DNA of 64,000 bases from Lutimaribacter_A marinistellae (GCF_042648365.1 NZ_JBHRXI010000012.1:1-64000); one strand, 5' to 3'. Positions 1-7,165 are shown, counted from the first letter of the stretch. A program made the numbers and translations. The notes: generated by a model from the letters alone, not told the origin.

Positions 1-207
1 TACCGTCCGCAGTTCTACTTCCGGACGACCGACGTGACCGGGACCGTGACGCTGGCCGAAGGCACCGAGATGGTGATGCCGGGCGACAACGTTGCCTTCA
101 CCGTCGAGCTGATCGCCCCGATCGCGATGGAAAACGGCCTGCGCTTCGCGATCCGCGAAGGCGGCCGCACCGTCGGCGCCGGCGTCGTGTCGAAGATCAT
201 CGACTGA
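1..207 (+). CDS. tuf: Elongation factor Tu, C-terminal fragment
   Basis: This is the last 68 codons of EF-Tu, which delivers aminoacyl-tRNA to the ribosome. The reading frame is open from base 1 to the TGA at 205-207. It shows the domain 3 barrel signature (FRTTDVTG, MVMPGDNV, FAIREGGRTVGAGVV) that contacts tRNA and EF-Ts, and it ends VVSKIID. The gene begins upstream of the window. Its position ahead of rpsJ is the usual str-S10 arrangement. The final codons are copied twice just downstream (see the tandem repeat), but the frame itself is intact. Confidence 0.97.
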   Translation, partial: YRPQFYFRTTDVTGTVTLAEGTEMVMPGDNVAFTVELIAPIAMENGLRFAIREGGRTVGAGVVSKIID

Positions 208-347
208 TCCGACAGGATCGGCCGATGACCCCGAGACGCGCAACGAACAGCGTGTCGAAGATCATCGACTGATCCGACAGGATCGGCCGATGACCCCGAG
301 ACGCGCAACGAACAGCGTGTCGAAGATCATCGACTGATCCGACAGGA
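186..347. repeat. 65-bp tandem repeat of the tuf tail
   Basis: A 65-bp unit starting CGTGTCGAAGATCATCGACT begins at 186, 251 and 316. The first two copies are complete and identical by eye; the third stops at about 347. The first copy overlaps the last codons of tuf. The later copies carry the same VSKIID-stop codons with no frame in front of them. The unit is not a multiple of three and lies after the first stop codon, so the protein is unaffected. The rho-independent terminator follows the last copy. Confidence 0.93.
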
Positions 348-355
348 ACCCAAAG

Positions 356-384
356 AAGGCCGCCCCAACAAGGGCGGCCTTTTT
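356..384 (+). terminator. tuf rho-independent terminator
   Basis: A perfect 10-bp stem (356-365 with 372-381), AAGGCCGCCC / GGGCGGCCTT, has a 6-nt loop and runs into a T stretch. It lies just beyond the tuf-tail repeat and should end the tuf transcript, so rpsJ needs its own promoter. Confidence 0.92.
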
Positions 385-429
385 GCTTGGGGTGTGTTTT
401 CCAAGATCTTTAGCGAAGTTTTTGAAAAT

Positions 430-443
430 TTGACTCAGATCAA
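430..443. promoter_or_regulatory. FNR/FnrL-type box (candidate)
   Basis: The sequence TTGACTCAGATCAA matches the FNR-family consensus TTGAT-N4-ATCAA at 9 of 10 defined positions. It sits in an AT-rich patch (about 419-485) that stands out in this GC-rich genome. A TATGCT hexamer at 462-467 could serve as -10, although the 18-nt gap is shorter than the classical class II arrangement. A 9/10 match can occur by chance in 64 kb, so position and AT-richness are the main support. Confidence 0.45.
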
Positions 444-505
444 GGTCGGATGACCGACTCATATGCTGAAATCTTTATATTAAAGGGAGGAGATTTCAGA
501 CCTTC

Positions 506-629
506 TGCGTCCGCCAGCCTGTTTTGCCCCAGACCTTTTGGCGGGCGCAATTTCATCGGATGGGTCTGCCCGTGTTCCTGCGGACCCATCCGTTCCCATC
601 CTTGGCACGGCGTGCCGGACAGGAACACG
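506..629 (+). ncRNA. Structured leader or small RNA candidate, possible pseudoknot
   Basis: Four inverted repeats are packed here: 506-516 with 539-549 (11 bp, one GU); 557-568 with 581-592 (12 bp, one GU); 571-579 with 621-629 (9 bp, CGTGTTCCT / AGGAACACG); and 604-609 with 611-616. The third stem pairs the loop of the second hairpin with downstream sequence, the topology of an H-type pseudoknot or of two mutually exclusive folds. The region is non-coding by eye. It could be the 5' leader of a long S10 transcript or a separate small RNA started near the FNR-type box. I do not recognise the family. Confidence 0.45.
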
Positions 630-646
630 ACTCCACCGATTTTCAC

Positions 647-675
647 TTGCGATAACCCGCTCTGGCTTGTATAGC
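647..675 (+). promoter_or_regulatory. rpsJ promoter
   Basis: TTGCGA (647-652, preceded by C) and TATAGC (670-675) are separated by exactly 17 nt. Transcription would start near 682, leaving a leader of about 113 nt ahead of rpsJ. This fits the alphaproteobacterial housekeeping consensus. The leader holds a perfect 8-bp hairpin (701-708 with 713-720). Confidence 0.55.
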
Positions 676-794
676 GCGCGGGTTCTCAAACGGAACATGG
701 CGGCGGGATGATTCCCGCCGTTCGGGTTCGATGAGGGTGCACGATGAGCGCGCGTCCTCCTCTCAACCCCAACGCCTGACAAAAGGCAAAGATC

Positions 795-1109
795 ATGCAA
801 AGCCAAAACATCCGTATCCGGCTGAAGGCATTTGACTATCGGGTTCTGGACGCCAGCACCCAGGAGATCGTCAACACCGCCAAGCGGACCGGTGCGCAGG
901 TGCGCGGGCCGATCCCGCTGCCGAACAAGATCGAGAAGTTCACGGTTCTCCGTGGCCCTCACATCGACAAGAAAAGCCGTGACCAGTTCGAGATCCGCAC
1001 CCACAAGCGGCTCCTGGACATCGTGGATCCGACGCCCCAGACCGTGGACGCGCTGATGAAGCTCGACCTCGCCGCTGGCGTGGACGTCGAGATCAAGCTG
1101 CAGTCGTAA
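795..1109 (+). CDS. rpsJ: 30S ribosomal protein S10
   Basis: S10 is part of the 30S head and also acts as NusE in transcription antitermination. The 104-residue product has the standard length and shows RIRLKAFDYRVLD at the N-terminus, GPIPLPNKIEKFTVLRGPH in the loop region, and the terminal AGVDVEIKL strand. It is the first gene of the S10 unit, with rplC starting 19 nt downstream. The start follows AAAAGGC. A potential upstream 11-codon frame (744-779) ends just before it. Confidence 0.98.
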   Translation: MQSQNIRIRLKAFDYRVLDASTQEIVNTAKRTGAQVRGPIPLPNKIEKFTVLRGPHIDKKSRDQFEIRTHKRLLDIVDPTPQTVDALMKLDLAAGVDVEIKLQS

Positions 1110-1128
1110 GATCGGAGGGTATATCAAG

Positions 1129-1854
1129 ATGCGTTCCGGTATCATCGCAAAGAAAGTGGGGATGACCCGCCTCTTCATGGAAGATGGCAAGCAGATCCCC
1201 GTCACCGTCCTGCACCTCGACGGCCTTCAGGTCGTGGCGCAGCGCACCGAGGAAAAAGACGGCTACACCGCCGTTCAGCTGGGTGCAGGCTCCGCCAAGG
1301 CGAAGCGCGTCTCCAAGGCGATGCGCGGGCATTTCTCGGCAGCCAGCGTCGAGCCCAAGCGCAAGCTCGCGGAATTCCGCGTGCCCGCCGATGGCCTGAT
1401 CGACGTGGGTGCCGAAATCTCTGCCGAGCACTTCCTGGCCGGCCAGAAGGTGGACGTCACCGGCACCTCGATCGGTAAGGGTTTTGCCGGCGCCATGAAG
1501 CGTCACAACTTCGGTGGTCTGCGCGCCTCGCACGGTGTGTCGATCAGCCACCGTTCGCACGGCTCGACCGGTCAGTGTCAGGACCCCGGCAAGGTGTTCA
1601 AGGGCAAGAAAATGGCCGGCCACATGGGCGCCGCCCGCGTGACCACCCAGAACCTCGAAGTCGTCAAGACCGACGCCGACCGTGGCCTGGTGTTCATCAA
1701 GGGCGCCGTTCCCGGACCGAAATCGGGCTGGGTCACCGTCAAGGACGCCGTCAAGAAGAAGGCGCCCGAGGGTCTGCCTTTCCCGGCCGCCGTTAAATCT
1801 GCTGCTACCGAAGCACCTGCCGAGGAAGCGCCCGCGGAAGGGGGTGAAGCATGA
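1129..1854 (+). CDS. rplC: 50S ribosomal protein L3
   Basis: L3 is an early-assembly 50S protein whose central loop reaches towards the peptidyl transferase centre. The 241-residue product shows MRSGIIAKKVGMTRLF, GKGFAGAMKRHNFGG, and GSTGQCQDPGKVFKGKKMAGHMG, which contains the glutamine that PrmB methylates in other bacteria. The C-terminus carries an Ala/Glu/Pro-rich tail of about 30 residues, a usual alphaproteobacterial extension. GGAGG precedes the start. The stop overlaps the rplD start (ATGA), suggesting translational coupling. Confidence 0.98.
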   Translation: MRSGIIAKKVGMTRLFMEDGKQIPVTVLHLDGLQVVAQRTEEKDGYTAVQLGAGSAKAKRVSKAMRGHFSAASVEPKRKLAEFRVPADGLIDVGAEISAEHFLAGQKVDVTGTSIGKGFAGAMKRHNFGGLRASHGVSISHRSHGSTGQCQDPGKVFKGKKMAGHMGAARVTTQNLEVVKTDADRGLVFIKGAVPGPKSGWVTVKDAVKKKAPEGLPFPAAVKSAATEAPAEEAPAEGGEA

Positions 1855-2468
1855 AACTCGATGTGATCAAACTCGACGGCTCCAAAGCCGGTGACATCGA
1901 TCTGGACGAAGCGCTGTTCGGCCTCGAGCCGCGTGCCGACATCCTGCACCGTGTGGTCCGCTGGCAGCGCAACAACGCGCAGCAGGGCACCCACAAGGTC
2001 AAGACGCGGTCGGAAACCAGCTACTCGACCAAGAAGATCTATCGCCAGAAGGGCACCGGTGGCGCACGTCACGGTGACCGGAATGCTCCGATCTTCCGCA
2101 AGGGTGGTATCTACAAGGGTCCGACCCCGCGCAGCCACGGGCACGACCTGCCCAAGAAGTTCCGCAAGCTCGGCCTGCGCCACGCGCTGTCGGCCAAGGC
2201 CAAGGCGGGCGAACTGGTCGTGATCGAGGACGCAGCAGCCGAAGGCAAGACCGCCGCACTCGCCAAGCAGGTCAAGAACCTGGGCTGGAAGCGTGCGCTG
2301 GTCATCGACGGGTCCAGCGTGAACGAGGATTTCGCCCGCGCCGCCCGGAACATCGAAGGTCTGGATATCCTGCCGACGATGGGTGCAAACGTGTATGACA
2401 TCCTCAAGCGTGACACGCTCGTGCTCACCAAGGCGGGTGTCGAAGCTCTGGAGGCTCGCCTGAAATGA
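1851..2468 (+). CDS. rplD: 50S ribosomal protein L4
   Basis: L4 lines the exit tunnel with L22; in E. coli it also represses its own operon. The 205-residue product carries the extended loop KTRSETSYSTKKIYRQKGTGGARHG split over about residues 45-70, then FRKGGIYKGPTPRSH. It overlaps rplC and rplW by 4 nt on each side (ATGA junctions), so the three genes should be translationally coupled. The sequence alone does not show whether the E. coli-type L4 feedback exists here. Confidence 0.98.
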   Translation: MKLDVIKLDGSKAGDIDLDEALFGLEPRADILHRVVRWQRNNAQQGTHKVKTRSETSYSTKKIYRQKGTGGARHGDRNAPIFRKGGIYKGPTPRSHGHDLPKKFRKLGLRHALSAKAKAGELVVIEDAAAEGKTAALAKQVKNLGWKRALVIDGSSVNEDFARAARNIEGLDILPTMGANVYDILKRDTLVLTKAGVEALEARLK

Positions 2469-2761
2469 GTGCCAAGGCAGAACATTACGACGTGATCCGC
2501 AAGCCGGTCATCACCGAGAAATCCACCATGGCGTCTGAAAACGGCGCGGTGGTCTTCGAAGTGGCGATCGACGCGAACAAGCCCATGATCAAGGAGGCCG
2601 TCGAGGCACTCTTTGGTGTCAAGGTGAAGGCGGTCAACACCACCATCACCAAGGGCAAGGTCAAGCGCTTCCGCGGCCAGCTGGGCAAGCGGAAAGACGT
2701 GAAAAAGGCCTACGTGACCCTCGAAGAGGGCAACACGATCGACGTGTCCACAGGTCTGTGA
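2465..2761 (+). CDS. rplW: 50S ribosomal protein L23
   Basis: L23 sits at the tunnel exit and docks trigger factor and SRP. The 98-residue product shows YDVIRKPVITEKSTMASE, FGVKVKAVNT and GQLGKRKDVKKAYVTL, the hallmarks of the bacterial protein. It overlaps rplD by 4 nt. A strong terminator follows, so the first part of the S10 unit ends here. That is unusual, because rplW is normally co-transcribed with rplB. Confidence 0.98.
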   Translation: MSAKAEHYDVIRKPVITEKSTMASENGAVVFEVAIDANKPMIKEAVEALFGVKVKAVNTTITKGKVKRFRGQLGKRKDVKKAYVTLEEGNTIDVSTGL

Positions 2762-2788
2762 CCGGACCTTGTCGATGACAGGACCAAC

Positions 2789-2822
2789 GGGGCCTCTCGC
2801 AACAGCGAGGGGCCCTTTTTCT
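2789..2822 (+). terminator. Terminator after rplW
   Basis: A 12-bp GC-rich stem with two GU pairs (2789-2800 with 2805-2816) and an AACA loop is followed by TTTTTCTTT. It separates rpsJ-rplC-rplD-rplW from the DUF1275 gene and from rplB. Confidence 0.9.
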
Positions 2823-2851
2823 TTCCGGTGAAGTAGGGACCGGATGGCCTC

Positions 2852-3547
2852 ATGTTGATTCTCGAAGGTGATGCGCGAAGCGCGGCAATCGACCTGCGGC
2901 TTGCCGCACTTCTTTCCGCGGTGGCCGGCGCCCTCAACGCGACCGGCTTCGAAGAGGCGGGGCTGTTCTCGGCCAACATGACCGGCAATGTCTCCGCGTT
3001 GGCGGACTCGCTTGCACTCCGGCACTGGGGGGTGGCGGCGCTGTTCATTTCGGTGGTCGCGGTATTCGTGACAGGCGCGACCGTTGCTGGTGTCGCCATC
3101 GAACATGGTCGCAAACGGCAATTTCGCGGAGTTTACGCCGCGATGATCCTGACCGAAGCCCTGTTTCTGGTGACGCTCGGAATCGGAGGGATGGGCGGCT
3201 GGACGCTTTCGGCGGGTATGCCGTTGATATTCATGCTTAGCGTTACGCTGGGCTGGCAGAACGCTGTGACCACGCGCATTTCGGCGGCCCGCGTGCGCAC
3301 CACCCATGTCTCGGGCATGGCCACGGATATGGGGCTTGCGCTCGCGGGGCTTTGGGTCCGTGAAGAGCGCGGTACCTTCCACCGCGGGCAGATCATCCTG
3401 CACAGCGTCACGATAGGGTCGTTCTTGCTGGGCGGGGTGGCCGGTGCGATTTGCCATCTCCGCCTTGGTGCCGGGGTGTTCCTGGCCTGCGGCCTGCCGC
3501 TTGGCTGCGTTTCTATGCTGGAGTTTTTGCGCGCGCGGCGCGACTGA
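2852..3547 (+). CDS. DUF1275 (YoaK-like) membrane protein
   Basis: This predicted inner-membrane protein of 231 residues has about six hydrophobic segments. It carries the DUF1275 pattern: an N-terminal AGALNATGFEEAGLFSANMTGN block, a mid-protein LGWQNAVTTRIS block, and VRTTHVSGMATDMG. Members are thought to be transporter-like, but no substrate is established. The gene stands between rplW and rplB in the same orientation, behind the rplW terminator and ahead of the rplB promoter, so it is probably transcribed alone. The first ATG is used; an upstream GTAGGGACCGG gives a weak ribosome binding site. Confidence 0.85.
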   Translation: MLILEGDARSAAIDLRLAALLSAVAGALNATGFEEAGLFSANMTGNVSALADSLALRHWGVAALFISVVAVFVTGATVAGVAIEHGRKRQFRGVYAAMILTEALFLVTLGIGGMGGWTLSAGMPLIFMLSVTLGWQNAVTTRISAARVRTTHVSGMATDMGLALAGLWVREERGTFHRGQIILHSVTIGSFLLGGVAGAICHLRLGAGVFLACGLPLGCVSMLEFLRARRD

Positions 3548-3581
3548 ATTTCCTGCTGAACGCGGACTGTGCAACCCCTAC

Positions 3582-3610
3582 TTGACCGGGTTGCGGTCTT
3601 CCCCTATCAG
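3582..3610 (+). promoter_or_regulatory. rplB operon promoter
   Basis: CTTGACC (-35 TTGACC, 3582-3587) and TATCAG (3605-3610) are spaced by 17 nt, close to the alphaproteobacterial consensus. It lies after the DUF1275 gene and 195 nt before rplB. The predicted leader includes a terminator-like hairpin at 3624-3647. Confidence 0.65.
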
Positions 3611-3623
3611 ACCCCATCTGGAA

Positions 3624-3658
3624 AGCCCCGGGATTCGTTCCGGGGCTCGTGATTTTTG
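3624..3658 (+). terminator. Terminator or attenuator hairpin ahead of rplB
   Basis: A perfect 8-bp stem, AGCCCCGG (3624-3631) / CCGGGGCT (3640-3647), is followed after a few bases by ATTTTT. It lies downstream of the predicted rplB promoter, so it either terminates the DUF1275 transcript or attenuates the L2 operon. Nearby, an imperfect direct repeat (about 3703-3744; ACCTTCGGGG recurs) suggests further leader structure. Confidence 0.6.
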
Positions 3659-3805
3659 GTAGGTCGTCACGCGCAAGCTTGTCGAACGCCATCTAACCGG
3701 GGACCTTCGGGGCCCTACACACTCGGGCACCTTCGGGGGCCTTCAACATAGCGGTGCCACAAGCAAGACCAACAGGCATCGCGCGCTAAACGGAAGACAG
3801 AAAGC

Positions 3806-4648
3806 ATGGCACTCAAGTCGTATAAGCCGACGACGCCGGGCCAGCGCGGGCTGGTGCTGATCGACCGTTCGGAGCTTTGGAAAGGACGTCCCGTCAAATC
3901 CCTCACCGAGGGTCTGACGAAATCGGGCGGCCGGAACAACACCGGACGGATCACCTCTCGCCGCCGTGGCGGAGGCGCAAAGCGTCTCTACCGGATCGTC
4001 GATTTCAAACGCAACAAATTCGATGTCGCGGCCACCGTTGAACGGATCGAATACGATCCGAACCGGACCGCCTTTATCGCGCTCATCAAGTATGACGACG
4101 GCGAGCAGGCCTATATCCTCGCGCCGCAGCGTCTTGCCGTGGGTGACAAGGTGGTGGCCTCGACCAAGGCCGACATCAAGCCCGGCAACGCAATGCCCTT
4201 CTCGGGCATGCCCATCGGTACCATCGTTCACAACATCGAGCTGAAGCCCGGCAAGGGCGGCCAGATGGCGCGCGCCGCGGGCACCTATGCCCAGTTCGTC
4301 GGCCGTGACGGCGGCTACGCCCAGATCCGCCTGTCCTCGGGCGAACTGCGCATGGTCCGCCAGGAATGCCTGGCCACAGTCGGTGCCGTGTCGAACCCCG
4401 ACAACAGCAACCAGAACCTCGGCAAGGCCGGCCGGATGCGCCACAAGGGCAAGCGTCCGAGCGTTCGTGGTGTCGCGATGAACCCGATCGACCACCCGCA
4501 CGGTGGTGGTGAGGGCCGGACCTCGGGCGGCCGTACGCCGGTTACTCCCTGGGGCAAGGACACCAAGGGCAGCCGGACCCGCAACAAGAACAAAGCGTCG
4601 CAGAAGCTCATCATTCGCTCGCGGCACGCCAAGAAGAAAGGGCGTTAA
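3806..4648 (+). CDS. rplB: 50S ribosomal protein L2
   Basis: L2 is required for subunit association and peptidyl transferase assembly. The 280-residue protein begins MALKSYKPTTPGQRGLV, contains GGRNNTGRIT and RRRGGGAKR, and near the C-terminus has the MNPIDHPHGGGEGRTSGG loop with the conserved histidine. It heads the second ribosomal unit rplB-rpsS-rplV-rpsC-rplP. It lies behind its own predicted promoter because the S10 cluster is interrupted upstream by a DUF1275 gene. Confidence 0.98.
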   Translation: MALKSYKPTTPGQRGLVLIDRSELWKGRPVKSLTEGLTKSGGRNNTGRITSRRRGGGAKRLYRIVDFKRNKFDVAATVERIEYDPNRTAFIALIKYDDGEQAYILAPQRLAVGDKVVASTKADIKPGNAMPFSGMPIGTIVHNIELKPGKGGQMARAAGTYAQFVGRDGGYAQIRLSSGELRMVRQECLATVGAVSNPDNSNQNLGKAGRMRHKGKRPSVRGVAMNPIDHPHGGGEGRTSGGRTPVTPWGKDTKGSRTRNKNKASQKLIIRSRHAKKKGR

Positions 4649-4651
4649 TCG

Positions 4652-4930
4652 ATGTCTCGCTCCGTATGGAAGGGCCCTTTCGTCGATGCTTACGTGCTGA
4701 AGAAAGCCGAAGCGTCGCGTGAGTCGGGCCGCAATGAAGTGATCAAGATCTGGTCGCGCCGTTCCACCATTCTGCCCCAGTTCGTGGGTCTGACCTTTGG
4801 TGTCTACAACGGCCAGAAACACATCCCCGTAAACGTCTCCGAAGACATGATCGGTCAGAAGTTCGGTGAATATGCACCGACCCGGACCTACTACGGTCAT
4901 GCCGCGGACAAGAAAGCGAAGCGGAAGTAA
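4652..4930 (+). CDS. rpsS: 30S ribosomal protein S19
   Basis: S19 lies in the 30S head and pairs with S13 near the A-site tRNA. The 92-residue product has SRSVWKGPFVD, VIKIWSRRSTILPQFVG and VNVSEDMIGQKFGEYAPTRTY, which is diagnostic. It starts 3 nt after rplB ends and is followed 3 nt later by rplV, in the conserved L2-S19-L22-S3-L16 order. Confidence 0.98.
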   Translation: MSRSVWKGPFVDAYVLKKAEASRESGRNEVIKIWSRRSTILPQFVGLTFGVYNGQKHIPVNVSEDMIGQKFGEYAPTRTYYGHAADKKAKRK

Positions 4931-4933
4931 GTC

Positions 4934-5314
4934 ATGGGCAAGGAAAAGAACCCCCGCCGCGTGGCTGACAACGAAGCGATGGCCAAGGTCCGCATGCTTC
5001 GCACCAGCCCGCAGAAACTGAACCTCGTTGCAGCGATGATCCGCGGCAAGAAAGTCGAGAAGGCGCTGACCGACCTGACTTTCTCCAACAAGCGTGTCGC
5101 GCAGGACGTGAAGAAATGCCTTCAGTCCGCGATCGCCAACGCCGAGAACAACCACAACCTGGATGTCGACGAGCTGATCGTGGCCGAGGCCTGGGTCGGC
5201 AAGAACCTGGTGATGAAGCGTGGCCGTCCGCGGGCGCGTGGCCGGTTCGGCAAAATCATGAAGCCGTTCTCGGAACTCACCATCAAGGTGCGGCAAGTTG
5301 AGGAGCAAGCCTAA
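4934..5314 (+). CDS. rplV: 50S ribosomal protein L22
   Basis: L22 forms part of the exit tunnel constriction; changes in its beta-hairpin give macrolide resistance in other bacteria. The 126-residue product shows MLRTSPQKLNLVAAMIRGK, LDVDELIVAEAWVGKNLVMKRGRPRARGRF and KPFSELTIKV. The tunnel loop looks ordinary. Its last base overlaps the rpsC start codon. Confidence 0.98.
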   Translation: MGKEKNPRRVADNEAMAKVRMLRTSPQKLNLVAAMIRGKKVEKALTDLTFSNKRVAQDVKKCLQSAIANAENNHNLDVDELIVAEAWVGKNLVMKRGRPRARGRFGKIMKPFSELTIKVRQVEEQA

Positions 5315-6030
5315 TGGGTCAGAAAGTCAATCCGATCGGCATGCGCCTTCAGGTCAACCGCACCTGGGACAGCCGCTGGTACGCCGATACCAAGGACTAC
5401 GGTAACCTCCTGCTCGAGGACATCGCGATCCGCGATTTCATCAAGAAGGAATGCAAGCAGGCCGGTGTCGCCCGCGTGATCATCGAACGTCCGCACAAGA
5501 AGTGCCGCGTCACGATCCACACGGCACGTCCGGGTGTCATCATCGGCAAGAAGGGCGCCGACATCGAGGTGCTTCGCAAGAAGCTTGCCAAGATGACGGA
5601 CTCGGAACTGCACCTCAACATCGTCGAGGTCCGCAAGCCCGAGCTGGACGCGCAGCTGGTCGGCGAAAGCATCGCCCAGCAGCTGGAGCGCCGGGTGTCC
5701 TTCCGTCGCGCGATGAAGCGTGCCGTGCAGAACGCCATGCGCATGGGTGCCCTGGGTATCCGGGTGAACGTCGCGGGCCGCCTGGGCGGCGCCGAGATCG
5801 CACGGACCGAATGGTACCGCGAGGGCCGCGTGCCCCTGCACACCCTGCGGGCCGATATCGACTATGCACATTCCGAAGCCGAGACGCCTTATGGCATCAT
5901 CGGGATCAAAGTCTGGATCTTCAAAGGCGAGATCATGGAACACGATCCTTCGGCACGTGACCGCAAGGCACAGGAACTCCAGGACGGCCCTGCACCCCGC
6001 GGCGCGGGCGGCGGTCGCCGTGATCGCTGA
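5314..6030 (+). CDS. rpsC: 30S ribosomal protein S3
   Basis: S3 is an mRNA entry-channel protein with helicase activity together with S4 and S5. The 238-residue product has the N-terminal MGQKVNPIGMRL, a type II KH domain (VTIHTARPGVIIGKKGADIE, about residues 68-87) and the C-terminal domain with RVPLHTLRADIDY. It ends in a Gly/Arg-rich tail of alphaproteobacterial type. rplP begins 13 nt downstream. Confidence 0.98.
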   Translation: MGQKVNPIGMRLQVNRTWDSRWYADTKDYGNLLLEDIAIRDFIKKECKQAGVARVIIERPHKKCRVTIHTARPGVIIGKKGADIEVLRKKLAKMTDSELHLNIVEVRKPELDAQLVGESIAQQLERRVSFRRAMKRAVQNAMRMGALGIRVNVAGRLGGAEIARTEWYREGRVPLHTLRADIDYAHSEAETPYGIIGIKVWIFKGEIMEHDPSARDRKAQELQDGPAPRGAGGGRRDR

Positions 6031-6043
6031 GAGGACGTAAGAG

Positions 6044-6457
6044 ATGCTTCAACCTAAGCGTACAAAATACCGCAAGATGCAGAAGGGCCGGATCAAGGGC
6101 CTGGCAAAAGGCGGGTCCGACCTGAACTTCGGCACCTTCGGCCTCAAGGCTCTCCAGCCTGAGCGCGTCACCGCGCGCCAGATCGAAGCCGCCCGCCGTG
6201 CCATGACGCGCCACATGAAGCGTCAGGGCCGCGTGTGGATCCGGATCTTCCCGGATACGCCCGTCACCTCGAAGCCCACCGAAGTCCGGATGGGTAAAGG
6301 TAAGGGCTCCGTCGATTTCTGGGCCGCCAAGGTCAAGCCCGGCCGGGTCATGTTCGAGCTCGACGGCGTCAGCGAAGAGATCGCCCGCGAGGCGCTTCGC
6401 CTGGCCGCCATGAAGCTGCCGATCAAGACCCGCGTCGTTCAGCGCGAAGACTGGTAA
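6044..6457 (+). CDS. rplP: 50S ribosomal protein L16
   Basis: L16 organises the A-site region of the 50S subunit. The 137-residue product begins MLQPKRTKYRKMQKGR and carries RVWIRIFPDTPVTSKPTEVRMGKGKG (about residues 62-88) and the MKLPIKTRVV C-terminal strand. The arginine of RIFPD and the following loop match the usual sequence. In most bacteria rpmC follows at once; here a terminator follows and rpmC lies 3.8 kb further on. Confidence 0.98.
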   Translation: MLQPKRTKYRKMQKGRIKGLAKGGSDLNFGTFGLKALQPERVTARQIEAARRAMTRHMKRQGRVWIRIFPDTPVTSKPTEVRMGKGKGSVDFWAAKVKPGRVMFELDGVSEEIAREALRLAAMKLPIKTRVVQREDW

Positions 6458-6497
6458 CGGAGCGGCGGGGACACTCCCGCCCACCGGCGATAATCAA

Positions 6498-6530
6498 AGC
6501 CCTCGGCGTGAAAGCGTCGGGGGTTTTTCT
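6498..6530 (+). terminator. Terminator after rplP
   Basis: A 9-bp stem (6500-6508 with 6515-6523, including GU pairs) is followed by GTTTTTCTG. It ends the rplB-rplP unit and lies just before the convergent end of the lysE-like gene. Confidence 0.85.
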
Positions 6531-6548
6531 GTTTGCAGGGCAGGGGAC

Positions 6549-7163
6549 TCAGGTGAATGCCGATCCGATGGCCCACAGGCCGAAAGCGATTAGGACAACA
6601 CCGCTCAGCCGCGACACCCACAAGCTGAATGACGGTGGAAGGCGGTGCCGTGCCAGCGCCACGCCGCCGCTCAGTAACGACCACCACAACATGGATCCAA
6701 AGAAAACGCCGATCACCACCAGCGCGGCCCCGCCCGAGCCAGTGCCCGAGGCCAGACCGAGCCCCGCAAAGATCGCGGCGAAGGACAGGATGGTCATCGG
6801 GTTGGTGATGGTCAGCGCAAAGGTGGCCGCCGTCGTGCCAATCAGGTCATGGGCGGATATGCTGGCGGCGGTCCTGTTCGGGCTGGGCGCCAGGCTTTTC
6901 CAGCCGAGCCACAGCATGAAGGCGCCGCCAAGCAACCGCAGCGGCACGTCGATCACACCCAACATCTGCGAAAAAGCAGCGAAACCAAGCGCGGCCAGCG
7001 CGGCATAGACACCATCCGCAAGCGCAGTGCCCAATCCGCCTGCGACCCCGGCGGGAAAGCCGTGCTCGAGCGTGCGGTTGATGCACAATGCCCCGATCGG
7101 TCCCAGGGGGGCGGCGATCGCGAGGCCCAGAAACAAGCTCTTGAAGAACAACACGGGGTCCAC
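6549..7163 (-). CDS. LysE-family amino-acid exporter
   Basis: A predicted inner-membrane exporter of the LysE/RhtB superfamily, about 204 residues with roughly six hydrophobic segments. It shows FKSLFLGLAIAAPLGPIGALCINRTLEHG at the N-terminus and LTITNPMTILSFAAIFAGLG in the middle, the family signature. A GTG at 7167-7169 overlaps the upstream gene, but AAGGAGG lies 7 nt before the GTG at 7163, which I prefer. It is translationally coupled to an Lrp/AsnC regulator, the usual pairing in which the regulator senses the exported amino acid. The substrate is unknown. Confidence 0.88.
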   Translation of the reverse strand: MDPVLFFKSLFLGLAIAAPLGPIGALCINRTLEHGFPAGVAGGLGTALADGVYAALAALGFAAFSQMLGVIDVPLRLLGGAFMLWLGWKSLAPSPNRTAASISAHDLIGTTAATFALTITNPMTILSFAAIFAGLGLASGTGSGGAALVVIGVFFGSMLWWSLLSGGVALARHRLPPSFSLWVSRLSGVVLIAFGLWAIGSAFT

Positions 7164-7165
7164 GC

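Noticed and set aside
450..674. 74-residue plus-strand ORF in the tuf-rpsJ spacer
   Set aside because: Overlaps the structured RNA stretch and has no good ribosome binding site or recognisable product.
2111..3574. 487-residue minus-strand ORF from rplD to the DUF1275 gene
   Set aside because: Crosses several real plus-strand genes and a terminator; no domain seen.
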